From Adiantum capillus-veneris (taxonomy: Eukaryota > Streptophyta > Polypodiopsida > Polypodiales > Pteridaceae): a DNA stretch of 64,000 nt. The notes beneath the pieces were generated by a model. The model was not told the DNA's origin. It did not search any database and saw nothing but the letters and a program-made list of their open reading frames with translations. The DNA lies in NCBI GenBank assembly GCA_014529385.2, contig CM043962.1:52283905-52347904 (forward strand). Direction: 5' to 3'. Both the position numbers and the translations under genes were made by a program. Of this stretch, positions 42,704-54,133 are shown one piece after another (positions within the stretch are counted from its first letter, which is position 1; the number at the start of each line of letters is the position of its first letter).

Positions 42704-43563
42704 ACATGATTTTTGTCAAAGAATCCCTAAAAGGTCCTAATGTTTCATCAAAGGTGAATAGTAGGAATCAACAAGAGTTAGACTTGTCTAACTTTCTAAA
42801 AGGATTCCAAGATGCGTTCATTGATGATATCCCTATGGACTTACCTCCAAAACGAGGGGATGATGACCATCGAATTGAACTCCTATCAGGAAGCTCACCG
42901 CCTAACAAACCTCCTTATCGAGTTTCACAAGCTCAACAAGAGGAGATCGTGAGGCAAGTATAAGAATTGGTAGACAAAGGAATGGTGAGGCCTAGCTCCT
43001 CTCCCTTTTGCTCTCCAATCCTTTTAGTGCAAAAGAAAGATGGTACATACCGCATGTGTGTGGACTATCGTGCACTAAACTATATCACTATCGAAAACAG
43101 ATTTCTCGTACCCCAAGTAGAAGATCTATTTGATAAGCTACAAGTCTCCACCTACTTCAGTAGGATTGACCTTAAAAGTGGCTACCATCAAATAAGGATA
43201 GTGAATGAAGATATCCTAAAGACCGCGTTTCGTACAACGTTTGGCCGTTATGAATATCTAGTCATGCCTTTTGGCTTGACTAATGCACCAGCTACATTCA
43301 ATCAATTAATGAATAAAATTTTTAGACCCTACCACAATTCATTGGAGTGTTCTTTAATGATATCATCATCTACTCCAATTCCTTGGAGGAACACAAGCAA
43401 CATCTCCAAGTGATTTTTCAAGCATTAAGGGAAAATAAGCTTTTTCTCAATCAAAAGAAAAGCGAAATTTTCCTTCAAGAGATTCAATACTTAGGTCATA
43501 TTATCTCTCGAGATGGTATCCGTATGGATCCATCAAAGTTGGAGGTAATAAAAGTGTGGCCTA
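42704..43563 (+). pseudogene. Gypsy element 3 reverse transcriptase, first part
   Basis: The frame runs from the segment before RT (DIPMDLPPKRGDDDHRIELL) through the palm: [70 protein letters not shown], then, after a frameshift near 43345, [16 protein letters not shown] in place of the usual F.DDI. It continues LGHIISRDGIRMDPSKLEVI to KVWP, where the CACTA element interrupts it. A TAA at 42961-42963 also breaks the frame. The first catalytic Asp of the active site reads Asn (FNDI), which with the frameshift marks it as dead. Confidence 0.9.
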
Positions 43564-43574
43564 CACTACAACAC

Positions 43575-43710
43575 TAAATGAAGATATCGACGACCATGCT
43601 TTTCCACGCGTATATCGATGACATTAGCGGGCGTCGCTATACACGTCGTAGTGTGCGTTGATATACGCGTGGAACGGCTTTATTTGCCACGCGTATAGCG
43701 ACGCAAAAAA
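43575..43710. repeat. CACTA subterminal repeats, left
   Basis: Short inverted and direct copies of TATCGACGA, CACGCGTATA and GTCGCTATA crowd this stretch, like those bound by the TNPA protein in En/Spm. Similar motifs fill 55975-56130. Confidence 0.75.
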
Positions 43711-43815
43711 AATTGGGGGAAAAAAACAAAGCCCGTGCGCAGGGGCCATTTTCGCCTGCTCGGGTCTTGGCCAAAACCTGCTGCGCAAGTATTATGTCCA
43801 TCTCCACCCTCCCCA

Positions 43816-43819
<4 letters not shown>

Positions 43820-43847
<28 letters not shown>

Positions 43848-43879
43848 ACCTCTACATCGTGTGTGTGTGTGTGTGTGTA

Positions 43880-43943
<64 letters not shown>

Positions 43944-44163
43944 GGTGTGTGTGTGTGTAGGAAAGAGAGAGAGAGAGAGAGCGGCGTGTGTGTGTGTAGG
44001 AAAGAGAGAGAGAGAGAGAGGTGTGTGTGTATGTGTGTGTGTGTAGGAAATAGAGAGAGAGAGAGAGAGAGAGAGGTGTGTGTGTGTAGGAAAGAGAGAG
44101 AGAGAGAGAGAGAGAGGGAGGGAGAGATCTAGAGAGAGAGAGAGAGAAATGTGTGTGTGTGTA

Positions 44164-44209
<46 letters not shown>

Positions 44210-44226
44210 GTGTGTGTGTGTGTGTA

Positions 44227-44262
<36 letters not shown>

Positions 44263-44310
44263 GTGTGTGTGTGTGTAGGTAATCAAAGAGAGAGAGAGAG
44301 AGAGAATTAA
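43820..44310. repeat. Dense (CT)n, (GT)n, (GA)n array
   Basis: Six or more units of (GT)n-TAGGAAA-(GA)n are arranged in series. Open frames over it are repeat artefacts. Confidence 0.95.
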
Positions 44311-44690
44311 TGTATGCTTAGGAAATTAAAATTAAAGAAAAAAAATTAAAGAGAGAAATGAAATGAAATGTTATATTAACGTCTTCGAAAGGCCAAAGTG
44401 ACCTATGAGACACGAGACAAGAAAGTTACAATGTGATGGATCTGATACAAAGTTAGAGTAAGAAGATGACAAAATTAAATATTATGGAATCCTAAAATGT
44501 TGGGTGTGGACTAAACGAGCTAGTTGGGATAGGTAGATCTCCTCCATGGTCTGTACTCTGATCGAGCGTTGTGCATGTCGAGCCAAAGTGACCTAGCTAG
44601 ATCCTCTGATGCAGCCTCTGTCGATGTTGTGTAGTCCTCCGCAGTCATGGGCGTCTAGATCTCCCTAGATCAGTCGCTCGTTCGATCATT
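44311..44690. other. Unique CACTA sequence, no gene seen
   Basis: Stretch between two microsatellite blocks. The phrase AGCCAAAGTGACCTA occurs at about 44580 and resembles GGCCAAAGTGACCTA at about 44391. Confidence 0.4.
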
Positions 44691-44712
44691 AGAGAGATAG
44701 GGAAGTAGAGAG

Positions 44713-44747
<35 letters not shown>

Positions 44748-44778
44748 AGTAGAGAGAGAGAGAGAGAGAGAAAGAGAG

Positions 44779-44846
<68 letters not shown>

Positions 44847-45000
44847 GGAAGTGGAGCTCCATGAGTTATGGCAGAGAAATAGGAAAATAGAGAAATAGAG
44901 AGAGATAGGAAAATAGAGAAAGAGAGATAGCGAGAGCGAGATCGAGAGAGAAAGAGAGATAGCGAGAGCGAGATCAAGAGAGAAAGAACGAGAGATAGGG
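44691..45000. repeat. (GA)n/(TA)n array
   Basis: GA tracts flank a (TA)n tract (44779-44808), followed by imperfect GAGAGAGAAAGAGAGATAGCGAGAGCGAGATC units. Confidence 0.93.
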
Positions 45001-45149
45001 TACGTAGACAAAGAAGAAACTATGGAACTAAAAGAGGCAAAGGGGTTTTGCCTGCTACATGCATTGCCATGTACACCTGGGAGTGCACATATGTGTCTAC
45101 CCATATAGGATTTGACCAATAAATACGAGATTTTGACCCGGTGGTCTTG

Positions 45150-45185
45150 ATCTCCGTACACCTCTGAATCGAGGTGTACGGAGAT
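45150..45185. other. Perfect 15-bp inverted repeat (hairpin)
   Basis: ATCTCCGTACACCTC and GAGGTGTACGGAGAT enclose a 6-base loop TGAATC. It lies about 100 bp upstream of the tnp2 first exon, in the likely promoter or leader. Confidence 0.9.
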
Positions 45186-45287
45186 TGGGCAAGACTAGAG
45201 AATGCGAGGTAGTTTACATTGTGAGGAGTATATATATATTTATTTATTTATTTATATATATTAAAACAACATTCATAATCATTGTAG

Positions 45288-45437
45288 ATGGCAACGTCAT
45301 CAACTAACATGGAGGAAAAGATTGCATGCTCGTGCACGCTCTGCAAGTATCAAATCCTGCGCAAGCGTAGGATATGTAATGAGCATGTGCACAAGTACGG
45401 AGAGTTTGCTAGAGAAACCGTACAGAATCTGCGATAC
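45288..45437 (+). pseudogene. CACTA tnp2 transposase, first exon
   Basis: ATG 45288 opens 50 codons (MATSSTNMEEKIACSCTLCK..., then HVHKYGEFA..). CSC-x2-C and the following His residues match the N-terminal zinc-like region of plant TNP2. The LTR retroelement begins directly after codon 50 (TAC/TGTT). An AT-rich TATATATAT stretch lies about 55 bp upstream. Confidence 0.7.
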
Positions 45438-45737
45438 TGTTAACCCTTGTGGCTCACGGACACCCTATCGCCTACAACGGACACTGTAACCTTATTATGT
45501 ATTATTTAGAGTCAGGTACCGGGCTTGTCGGACCAATAGGGAAAGGTAGAGTGATCGCCGATGAGAGGCGCACTCTAACACGAACATGCTAGGGTTAGTT
45601 GGCTAAGCATGGGCGCCCAAGTGTGAATGGGGTGAGCTCCTATAAAAGCCAACTAAATTTAATTTTTACTCATTCTCTCATTTGTGCAATAGAAGAGTGC
45701 TCTTGCTCCATCTCCATCTTCTTCTTCTTCACCTCCT

Positions 45738-45769
<32 letters not shown>

Positions 45770-46020
45770 GGAGAGTGTGTGTGCGATCGAGCATTACGAA
45801 GGCACGACGGCAGCGAAGCGGTTGAGCGCGGCACGATTGCAGCTTCTTCTTCATCGCGGTGAGGAATCCACCACGAAGGCGAGCGTAAAGCGGTGAGTGA
45901 CACACCCTTTGTTCTCTTGAGCTTGCTAGTTTAGGCTTGTTGTGTGCTTGGAGCCGTTTGTGGCTCGCACACGGTGTATCGGCAAGTCCCTTGCTTCGAC
46001 AGTGCGGCAAGGAGCGCACA
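45438..46020 (+). repeat. 5' LTR of the tRNA-Asp-primed retroelement
   Basis: It starts TGTTAACCCTTG and ends GGAGCGCACA, five bases before the primer site. TATAAAA at 45641-45647 is the likely promoter, and a GT/GA microsatellite lies at 45737-45784. There is no second copy in the window, so the start is inferred from the TGTT and from where the tnp2 frame stops. Confidence 0.7.
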
Positions 46021-46024
46021 TTTT

Positions 46025-46042
46025 TGGCGCCGTTGCCGGGGA
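46025..46042 (+). other. Primer-binding site, tRNA-Asp type
   Basis: TGGCGCCGTTGCCGGGGA is complementary to the 3' end of plant tRNA-Asp, as used by Athila/Tat-type gypsy elements. Confidence 0.88.
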
Positions 46043-46129
46043 TATGCCCTACACTAAGCTCGGTTAGCACTTTACGCTTCCTTGTGGTGCAATTTCTATC
46101 ATAGGAAAGGCAGGGAAGGAGTGCGTGGA

Positions 46130-46435
46130 GATTTCTGTTTTTTGCGTTTTCTGCATTTGCTGTCAAGTTTCAATTTCTGCTATTGTCTACGTTTTTTCAA
46201 TTTTTGCATTTTCAAGTTCGGCGTTTTCAATTTCTGCAATTTTCTGCATTTCTGCGTTTTTCAATTTTCTGCATTTCTGCATTTTCAATTTCTGCAATTT
46301 TCTGCAATTCTGCGTTTTTTCAATTTTCTGCATTTCTGCATTTTCAATTTCTGCAATTCTGCGTTTTTTCAATTTTCTGCATTTCTGCATTTTCAATTTC
46401 TGCGTTTTCAATTTCTGTATTTTCTGCATTAAAAA
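46130..46435 (+). repeat. TTTCTGCATTTTCAA minisatellite in the leader
   Basis: Imperfect units of TTTTCAATTTCTGC and TTTTCTGCATTTCTGC recur about 20 times, ending in A-rich sequence (46429-46500). Phe-rich open frames over it are artefacts. Confidence 0.92.
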
Positions 46436-47010
46436 AAAAAGTTTTTTTTGAAAAAAAAAATCTGAAAAATAAAATTAAAAAAAAAAACGAAAAATAAAAA
46501 CGCGAGCGAGCGGGCGGCTAAATTTTTCGAAAATAAAAAACGTGACTCTTAAAACGGACGGGTTGGTTTGTATAAAAGGTAGATCGGGATCGAGATCATT
46601 TTCCCATTCCCATTCCTAGGCCCAGCCGTCAGTCCTCAGTCTTTTGATATATACTAGACTCACTCTTATATATATACCCTACTCCCTCAAGAGAGAATGA
46701 GAGCATGTGGGACAAGTCCTCCACTCTCCTCCTTTCTCTTCCCACTTGCACCCTTAGACTTTCTAGTTTGGGCCTAGTTCCCTACTGGAAATTGACAGTT
46801 TTAGGGATTCCGAGGGCTTAGAGTGACCAAACGGAGGGCTGTAAAGCACGGCACGACCCTCTGACCGATACGCTCGTTTCGAGCTATCACACGGCCCATT
46901 CTACGACACGCTCTAAAAAATCTAGCAAAAAAACAAACAAAAAACACGCTAAAAACTAGTCACAAGGCCTCCTAGAGCAGCTTTTTGACACCTTAGGGTA
47001 TCAAAAGCAC

Positions 47011-50000
47011 ATGCACTTACGCTCTGGGCAGGTGCTAGAACACGAGCATATTGAGGGTGCCTCTGTTCATACGGACACCCATTACCCATCCACGATAAGC
47101 TCTAGACCCTCAGCGGGGACACAAGGTAGCACCACCCAAGACCCTAAAATAGCCGCTAATGATTCCTCCTCCGACTCAGAAATCATGGAAGCATACCCTA
47201 ACCAAAACACTGAGAGAGAAGGCCATGCACCTCCCGAAGCTCCACAGCCTAGTACTAGTATGTTTAGCCGTTTCATGGAAACATTAGGTAGAGCTACTCG
47301 CTCGGAACCTGATGCAAATGAAGCACACGAAGGGGGTGGGGAAGTGGACTCTCCTTTCACATCGCACGTGGACCCCACACCCCCAAAGAGTGTCCATGTG
47401 GATATCCTACCAACTTCTTACCAAGAAGGCCCTGTTGAGCTGCCTCCTTCAGAAGTTCCCTCTAGAGTACCGTTGGTGACAAGTAAAACCACGGGGAGCC
47501 ACATTGCTTCTACCTCACAAGAAACCGTTAACACGTCGACTCTAGAAGGATTGTTCATTAATGATCATTGGACATACGACCTCCACACTGAGGTGTTGAC
47601 GGATCTACACTCTGGCCACGCCTACCATGTAGGATGGATAGAGATTGTACAATCCACCTCTAGTGCCACGAGCATCGAAGATCAACAGAAAATGATCTGT
47701 AATGTTATCCATGGCATTATTCAATTAGAAAGGCAAAACCGAGGGGTAAATATACTCTCAATTGGCCCCATGAGATTTCTATATACGAGCAAGGCTCAAC
47801 AGCCTACTCTATCACAAATGGAGACTCCTCTAATGAGCCCCATGGACCCATCTTACGTCATTTCACTTGGGGTCTCTATGCAATCTGAGCCTCCAAGCGA
47901 AAACTTTAGCTTCCCTAACTTGGCTCAACCCTCTATCAAGGAAAACACAGTGCTCACTCCAGGGATAAGCCTAACAGAGAATGTACCGATGACATCTACG
48001 GTTAGCGCAGTGCCACTACCTAGTGTTGTAGTACCTAATATGGGGCCTCGACCGTATGTGCCTCTAGCCCCTTATGCACACATGGCCCCCACACCTCCAA
48101 TTGTACCACTTGCTTATGCTCCTCGAGTGCCGCTCCCTAGCTCTTATCCGAGTGGACCTATGCCCGGTTATGTTCCATATCCTGCATCATCTATACATAT
48201 GCCAAGACCGGTACCCGTTCCTCTCCCACATATGATTCCAAGAGTACCTCCACCGGCCCTACCTCCTCACATAGGTGACTTGGCAGCGTTTGCTCAAACC
48301 ATAGGTCGATCTATCGCAGAAAATATGCGTCATGCATCTGATAGAGAGCCTGTTGCCAAACTCACGCAAAAATTCAATGGGGACGAAGATGCTAGGAAAC
48401 ACATTGAAGTGTTTGAACAAGTATGTGATTCCTTAGGGGAACGCAACGAACTACATAAGTGCAATGCCTTAAGCTTGACATTAAGTGGGAAGACTGGAGA
48501 TAGGTATAGGACCCTAAGGGTGGACGAGAAAACAATCTACCCTACCCTTCGAAGGTTGTTTCTAAAGGAGTACATACGAGAAGGTGTGCTTTGGGGTGTA
48601 GCATCTCAGCTACAGAAGGCCGAACGTAAGGAAGGAGAGTCAGTAAGGGACTTCATTAGTCGTCTAAAGCACTTAAACTCTCGCTGCCCTGTAAATGAGC
48701 GCTTCAACAATAACCAACTGCTTGATCGATTCATTCGAGGGTTGAGGAATGAAGGAATCTATAATGGACTAGTGATTAGAGGTATCACAACCTGGGAAGA
48801 TGTCACTGCCAATCCAATCCAATTAGAGGACAACTTGATGATAGCAGGCATGAGGGTGTCTACTGACACGAGATCCACTAGCTCACAAGCCATTGAGTAT
48901 GAACCCATGACTGCAAAGCCCATTGCCAATGAGCCAAAGGTATTTGAGACATTCTTGACAAACCTCACCAAGGCAATCCAAGAGTCTCTTAAGGATAATC
49001 GACCCCCTCAAAATAGTCACATGTATCCAAGAAGGGAGCAACAATGGTGTTCCATTTGCTTAGGTCCACATAGCACTAGTGAGTGCCCTACTTTTAGAGT
49101 AAAATTTAATGGAACTTGCAACGCATGTGGTAGGTATGGTCACCAAGCTAAGGATTGTTTAATGATCAAACGTATGATGGCAAATAGACCACCTGTAGCC
49201 TGGACGGATGCGCCTCGAGCTCCTGTATTGATGCCTACTCCACCTGTTGAGCAACTACCGCAACACATGGTCCCTAGATCTCAAAATGTTGTACAAGCTA
49301 CACCGTTACCACCTCCTGTGCTAGGACCGCAGCCCCCGCATCCAAGAGTCGCCCCTATGAACCAAGTGGGTTGCGAGCCATCAAATGCTTATGCAGATGG
49401 CTGTGAGGAGGAAATAGACACTAGTATTGCCTACGGACTTGATACATTGGAAGAATGTCCTATATACTACATGGAAGATTGTTGGGGACAAGTCAAGCCG
49501 GTTTATCAAGCTGCCGCTCTCGCATCCAGAGGTCAAAATATCAACACCCAGGCTAGGAGGCCACCTCTTCAATGCTACGAGTGTGGTGGACCACATCGAG
49601 TAGCGGAGTGCCCTATTAGGCTGCAAAAGAATGCTGCACAGATGCAAATGAATCAAGGGAGCACGTCTGCAATGCCATTACTCACATGTAATCGTTGTGG
49701 CATAGATCACTTGATTGCCCAATGCCCCTATAACCCAAATGCGCCTAAAATCACACCCCTAAATTTGGTCGAAATTGCTAGTGTGACGTCGCCAATACCA
49801 CCCGTCGCACCCGCTTATGCGATTACACGGTCCATGCTCCAAGGGCCAGGCCATATCCTCGAAGAGAGAGATACCGCGTCAGTTATCCAAGCAAAGAAAA
49901 AGAAGACACGAAGGAAGAAGTCACAGAATACGGAAAATTCAAAGCCAAGTTCCAAAACAAACATAGGAACAGGAGATGACCCCGTGTATATGAATGACCT

Positions 50001-51712
50001 CGAGGATGATTCAGATTCAGTCAAGACAATGGAGACTAGAACCAATACCACAAAGGGAAAGACCGACAAAGAAAACCGTAACATGGAACCAAATGAAAAC
50101 CGAATGAGAGAAAACCATAAAGAGCCTCTCAAAACACCACAAGTGTTTCCAAATCCAATCCAAGACCCCCAAGATAAACCGCAGGGGCAAAAAGGGAAGA
50201 ATCGTAAAAAGAAGATTGGGACGTACCCAAACCCAGTAGACGAGATTGAGCAGGTGAAACATCTAAGAGGTTTAGTGGAGGAGACTCAAAGGAAACTAGA
50301 ACCAGAACCCATGCAGGTCAAAATTCATGACACAGTGTTTCCCACGCAAGTTCATCCACCCCACATGAACCATAGACCGTTAGCCATATCTAGTATCATC
50401 CAAGAAGGGAGTGAGGACGGGACATCAGAAAGTGAGCATACACCCTTCTTGTTGGAAAGGATGTTTAACGAAGGAATACCTGATCCCATTGAGGAATATG
50501 AGATTCCATCCTCACTAGTTCCTAGTCAAGGACCTACACCCTGCAAAACGCCAATGAATGTTGCCAAACTAGTGGACTTCATGTCTTCTGAGGTCCGAAC
50601 CACGATCATAGCAAAGCTGTATGGAGATCCTGAGTTATTCCTTGCACTTCGAGCATTCCTTAACGGAGAGCTACGAACGGGATTACCGCAGTTTGCGCAA
50701 CCAAATAGGCCTGACTCGATTATGATTGATGAGGAAAATCATGTGCAATCACTTGACTTAGATGGACACGAGTCTGTGATTGAGGTACCCATTAACGAAT
50801 TAGGGCAGTATTTTGAAGGCGACGAGTCTAATGCGACCCTACCCATCACTACCAAGGGATTAACTATAAAGGGAATTCTTGATGGTGGTGCAGGAGTTAG
50901 CATCGTTACAAAAGATTGTTGGGAATCCATGGGAAAACCCCGCCTCAGTGTTACTAACATTGTGGTAAAGATGGCAAATGGTACCATAGCATAACCTATG
51001 GGGATGCTCAAGGATCTTAAGATCAAAGTTCTAGGACACAAGGTACGACATACGTTCATTGTAATGGATTTCTCTAAACACCTTATGTCATATGAAATGA
51101 TTTTAGGACGACCATTCATGAGGGAAGCACAAATGGTTCACGATTGGTCTAAAAATCATGTTTATTTGCAATTCCAAGACTCTGTCCTTAGAGTGGATTT
51201 GGTGACTGGTAAGGTACACCCCTTAGGGAGTAAAACCATTATTGATCATCGCTCTGACACCACAGTTCACTCGGCCACACTACAATATTGTTACACTTGT
51301 AAGAAGGATACAGACATTGGCCAAGATTCTCCTTATATGGATATCCTACCTGGGATGACTGAGTCGGACAATGTGGATTGGGTACACCTAGCATCAACCA
51401 TAGACACTTGGGGAAATAGGGGGACGACTTGGGTAACACCTGAGGGGGATGAAATGCCTATACCCTTAAATATGCTACAAGCAATGCATATCGCTTCTGA
51501 CAAGACTCATCCTAAGGTAACGAAGAAAACATACAAGTGGGTCCCTAAAGCTTCTTTAGTGACCATACCTAGTGCTAAAAAACAGAAGCCTTGTAAGAAA
51601 TGTACCACTCGCTCCAAGAAAAGTAAGAAAATGTTGCGATGGATCCCTAAACGACTATTGGAAGCCCAAGGCTACTATCAAGGAAATGATCAAATCTGGG
51701 TGTCAAAACGTA
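47011..51712 (+). pseudogene. Retroelement gag-protease polyprotein (1,327 codons, then TAA)
   Basis: The ORF opens at 47011 (MHLRSGQVLEHEHIE) and is open for 1,327 codons. A single in-frame TAA at 50992-50994 cuts it; the same frame then stays open to 51760. The order is: a Pro/Ser-rich first 430 residues; a retrotransposon gag core (about 430-620; KLTQKFNGDEDARKHIEVFE, ESVRDFISRLKHLNSRCP); four zinc knuckles (CSICLGPHSTSEC, CNACGRYGHQAKDC, CYECGGPHRVAEC, CNRCGIDHLIAQC); a Lys-rich stretch; and a retropepsin. The retropepsin active site is ILDGGAGVSIV, just before the TAA, and its MILGRPFM part lies after it. Gag packages the RNA and the protease matures Gag. The retropepsin has DGGA rather than D[ST]GA. 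A nonsense mutation or stop-codon readthrough could explain the TAA. Confidence 0.87.
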
Positions 51713-54035
51713 GATTGTGCTCTTACGTATCACCTGACCCAAGTGAGCCCAATCCCTGGTAAGTTCAAGGCAAAAAACATAGATGTTTATCTAGCTCCAC
51801 TAGTTGATGAGCTCCAGGAGTTATGGCATGGGATCGACATAGCAGATGCGGTTGAACCAGTAGGACAACAGCATGCAAGGATCCATGGACTTCTTATGTG
51901 GACTATGCATGATTGGCCAGGATACGGAGAAGCTTCTGGTAATGGTTATTGATTTACAAAATTCTCGCTATTCGCAAGCCCTTTGCCTTGGCCTGATTCA
52001 TGCTTTGATATATGCAGGACTAACAACTTTGGGATACAATGCATGTCCAATTTGCGGGCAGTCTTTGGATGTGCGCTATTCTCCCTCTCTTCAAAAGACA
52101 ATTTATCAAGGCCACCACCATTATCTTCTAGATGGCCATCACTTGCACGAAGGCCAGCTTGGTCGCGTCGAATGTCGTCCTATGCATGTACAAGAGTGGC
52201 GTCGCCGATGGGCAACCTGTTCCAGGAATGAAACGTTTGTCCATTCTCCATACATTGCCGTACTGGGGTGATCTACTAATTAACCATTTGCTGGATCCAA
52301 TGCATATATTCAAGAATGTGGGAGAGCTCTTCTGGAAGACAATCATGGGAATGAAAGACAATCGAGCTTCACGAGATGATTTGCAGTCGGTTGGAAAGAT
52401 GCCAGAGCTGTGGCCTTTCACCAATGCAGTTGGTCAAACAAAACTTCCAAGAGCGCCATGGGTATTGCTAAAAAACGAAGAGCGACAAGTGAAAAGGCTG
52501 ATTTCAGAGTTCAGGACGCCAACAGGATATATGCAATGTCTCAAGACAACATTCACTCGTGACGATCAACTGTCAGGGTTGAAATCGCACGACTGGCAGA
52601 AGTTCTTGCAATTCATTCTTCCAATTGCGATCAAGGGGTGTTTAACAGAGGAAGTGCGATACGGGAGGAATCTATTGTAGTCGCAAGGGCTAACTCCATT
52701 GAGGCAGTTTGCATGATTGAGAAGTATCTACCCACGAGCTGCCTAACTATCCAAATGCACTTGCTCGTCCATGTAGTAGATGAGGTTACAGTGGCAGGTA
52801 TAGTCCACAGCCGTTGGATGTTCTTTCTAGAGCGGTTCATGAAAACACTTAAGGGTTTTGTTCGCCAAAAAGCGCGTCCAGAGGGGAGCATGGCAGAAGG
52901 ATGGCTGGTGCAAGAGTCTCTTGTATTGACGACCGAATTTCTATCCGTTTCTGACCCAGAAATGCCTCGACTGTGGAGCGATGAGGAGGATGCAAGACTG
53001 GTGGGAGAGGAGCCGCAAGGGCAAGGGGTGCTGAAGAAAATGAACCTGGCCATGTGAGAAAAGATCATGAAGTTCTGTATACTAAATTCAGCGCCGATGC
53101 AAAAATGGCTTGAAAGGTACGAAGAAGAGAAAGAGAGACGCAATCTAGAGCGACAGGATTTCAGGCGAAGTCGAACGACTAGAGGCTTACCCTTGCCAGA
53201 CTATCTCGCTCCTCTACCTGAATTCCCTATAATGGCATGGTTGGACAAGACAATGAGAGCAGCTCAACAGATCGGAGAACCCATATCTCTAGAAGAGGAA
53301 GAGCTGGCTATTGGATGTGACTGGAAGTATCATACATACATGGCACTGTGGTCGCATGGAAAGCATTTCAGAACACAACAAATTGACAGCAGAAGAAACA
53401 CGTTTGACAGTGGGGTGATGGTTAGTTTCATGCAAAAGAGCAGGGCCAGTGCTAGAGACACGAATGAGAGCACTAGCAACCTGGATTATTGTGGTCTGGT
53501 GTCAGATATCCTGAAAGTAAGCTTCAGGCGGTTTGAGATGTTTTTGTTGGATGTGAAGTGGTTCAAGGTGATTACTTCTGGTCGCAATGCAATAGTACGC
53601 GGAGATGGAAACAAACTTGTGCAAATAGATTCTACAAAGATTTGGATAGATGCGAGCGACACATTTGCTCTCCCCGAACACTGCGAGCAAGTGGTCTTTG
53701 TACCGGACCCTCGAGAGCGACAATAGTGGTTTGTGGTTCAGGTTGCTCCAAGAAATAAACAAGTATTTGAAGGGCAAGATCTCTTGGAGGAAAGTCAGTC
53801 AGACGACGTCCATACTACTATGACATTAGATGAGATGGATGAAGGTATGGCAGAGGAAGCTGACAGATATACGAGGGATGACGCAGACGAGCCAGAATTG
53901 ACACTTGTAGATGAAGATGCAATGGATGAAGACAATCTGCCAGAACGAGTTGGGGCAGAGTTATGTTTGCAATTAGAGATAGACGATGATACGGTGCAAG
54001 ATCTTATCGATGATGCCTCACTCATCGAGGCCTAG
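51713..54035 (+). pseudogene. CACTA tnp2 transposase, main part
   Basis: After the retroelement tnp2 resumes: SPIPGKFKAKNIDVYLAPLV, DELQELW and LLMWTMHDWPGYGE (the TNP2 motif around LWTI.DFPAYG). An intron at 51939-52017 (GTAATGG...TATGCAG) follows, then LTTLGYNACPICG and LPYWGDLLINHLLDPMHIFK (LPYWKDLLLRH.LDVMHIEKN), then VGLKSHDW-like and LPIAIKG. DUF4218 is next (VCMIEKYLPTSCLTIQMHLL, HSRWMFFLERFMKTLKG, RPEGSMAEGWL), then DUF4216-like (FRRFEMFLLDVKWFKV, ALPEHCEQVVFVPDPRERQ) and an acidic tail ending at TAG 54033-54035. Frameshifts near 52215 and 52655 and a TAG at 53724-53726 break it. TNP2 binds the CACTA ends and cuts the DNA. Confidence 0.88.
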
Positions 54036-54133
54036 GTCTATAAGTGTTTGTGTGAAGACTTTGATTTAAAATTAAGCTTAAAGTTAATTTAAACATTTGT
54101 GTTCTGACGCTTTATTTTACTTTCTTTGTGCAG

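Larger units (their letters stand above)
45438..51712 (+). mobile_element. LTR retroelement inserted in tnp2, 3' half missing
   Basis: A 5' LTR (45438-46020), a tRNA-Asp primer site (46025-46042), a repeat-rich leader and a long gag-protease ORF are present. Reverse transcriptase, integrase and the 3' LTR are absent: similarity passes back to tnp2 near 51712. The right boundary is judged from the protein (WVSKR of the retroelement, then YHLTQVSPIPGKFKAKNID of tnp2) and may be off by some tens of bases. A deletion after insertion is the simplest cause. No target duplication can be checked. Confidence 0.8.

Noticed and set aside
43658-44977. Overlapping open frames of Arg/Glu or Ser/Leu repeats
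   Set aside because: Pure (GA)n/(CT)n/(TA)n translation.
46082-46497. Phe-rich plus-strand and Lys-rich minus-strand frames
   Set aside because: Translation of the TTTCTGCATTTTCAA minisatellite.
47011-54035. A single gag-protease-transposase fusion gene
   Set aside because: A TAA, a frame change and a separate tnp2 first exon at 45288 show a nested insertion with deletion, not a designed fusion.
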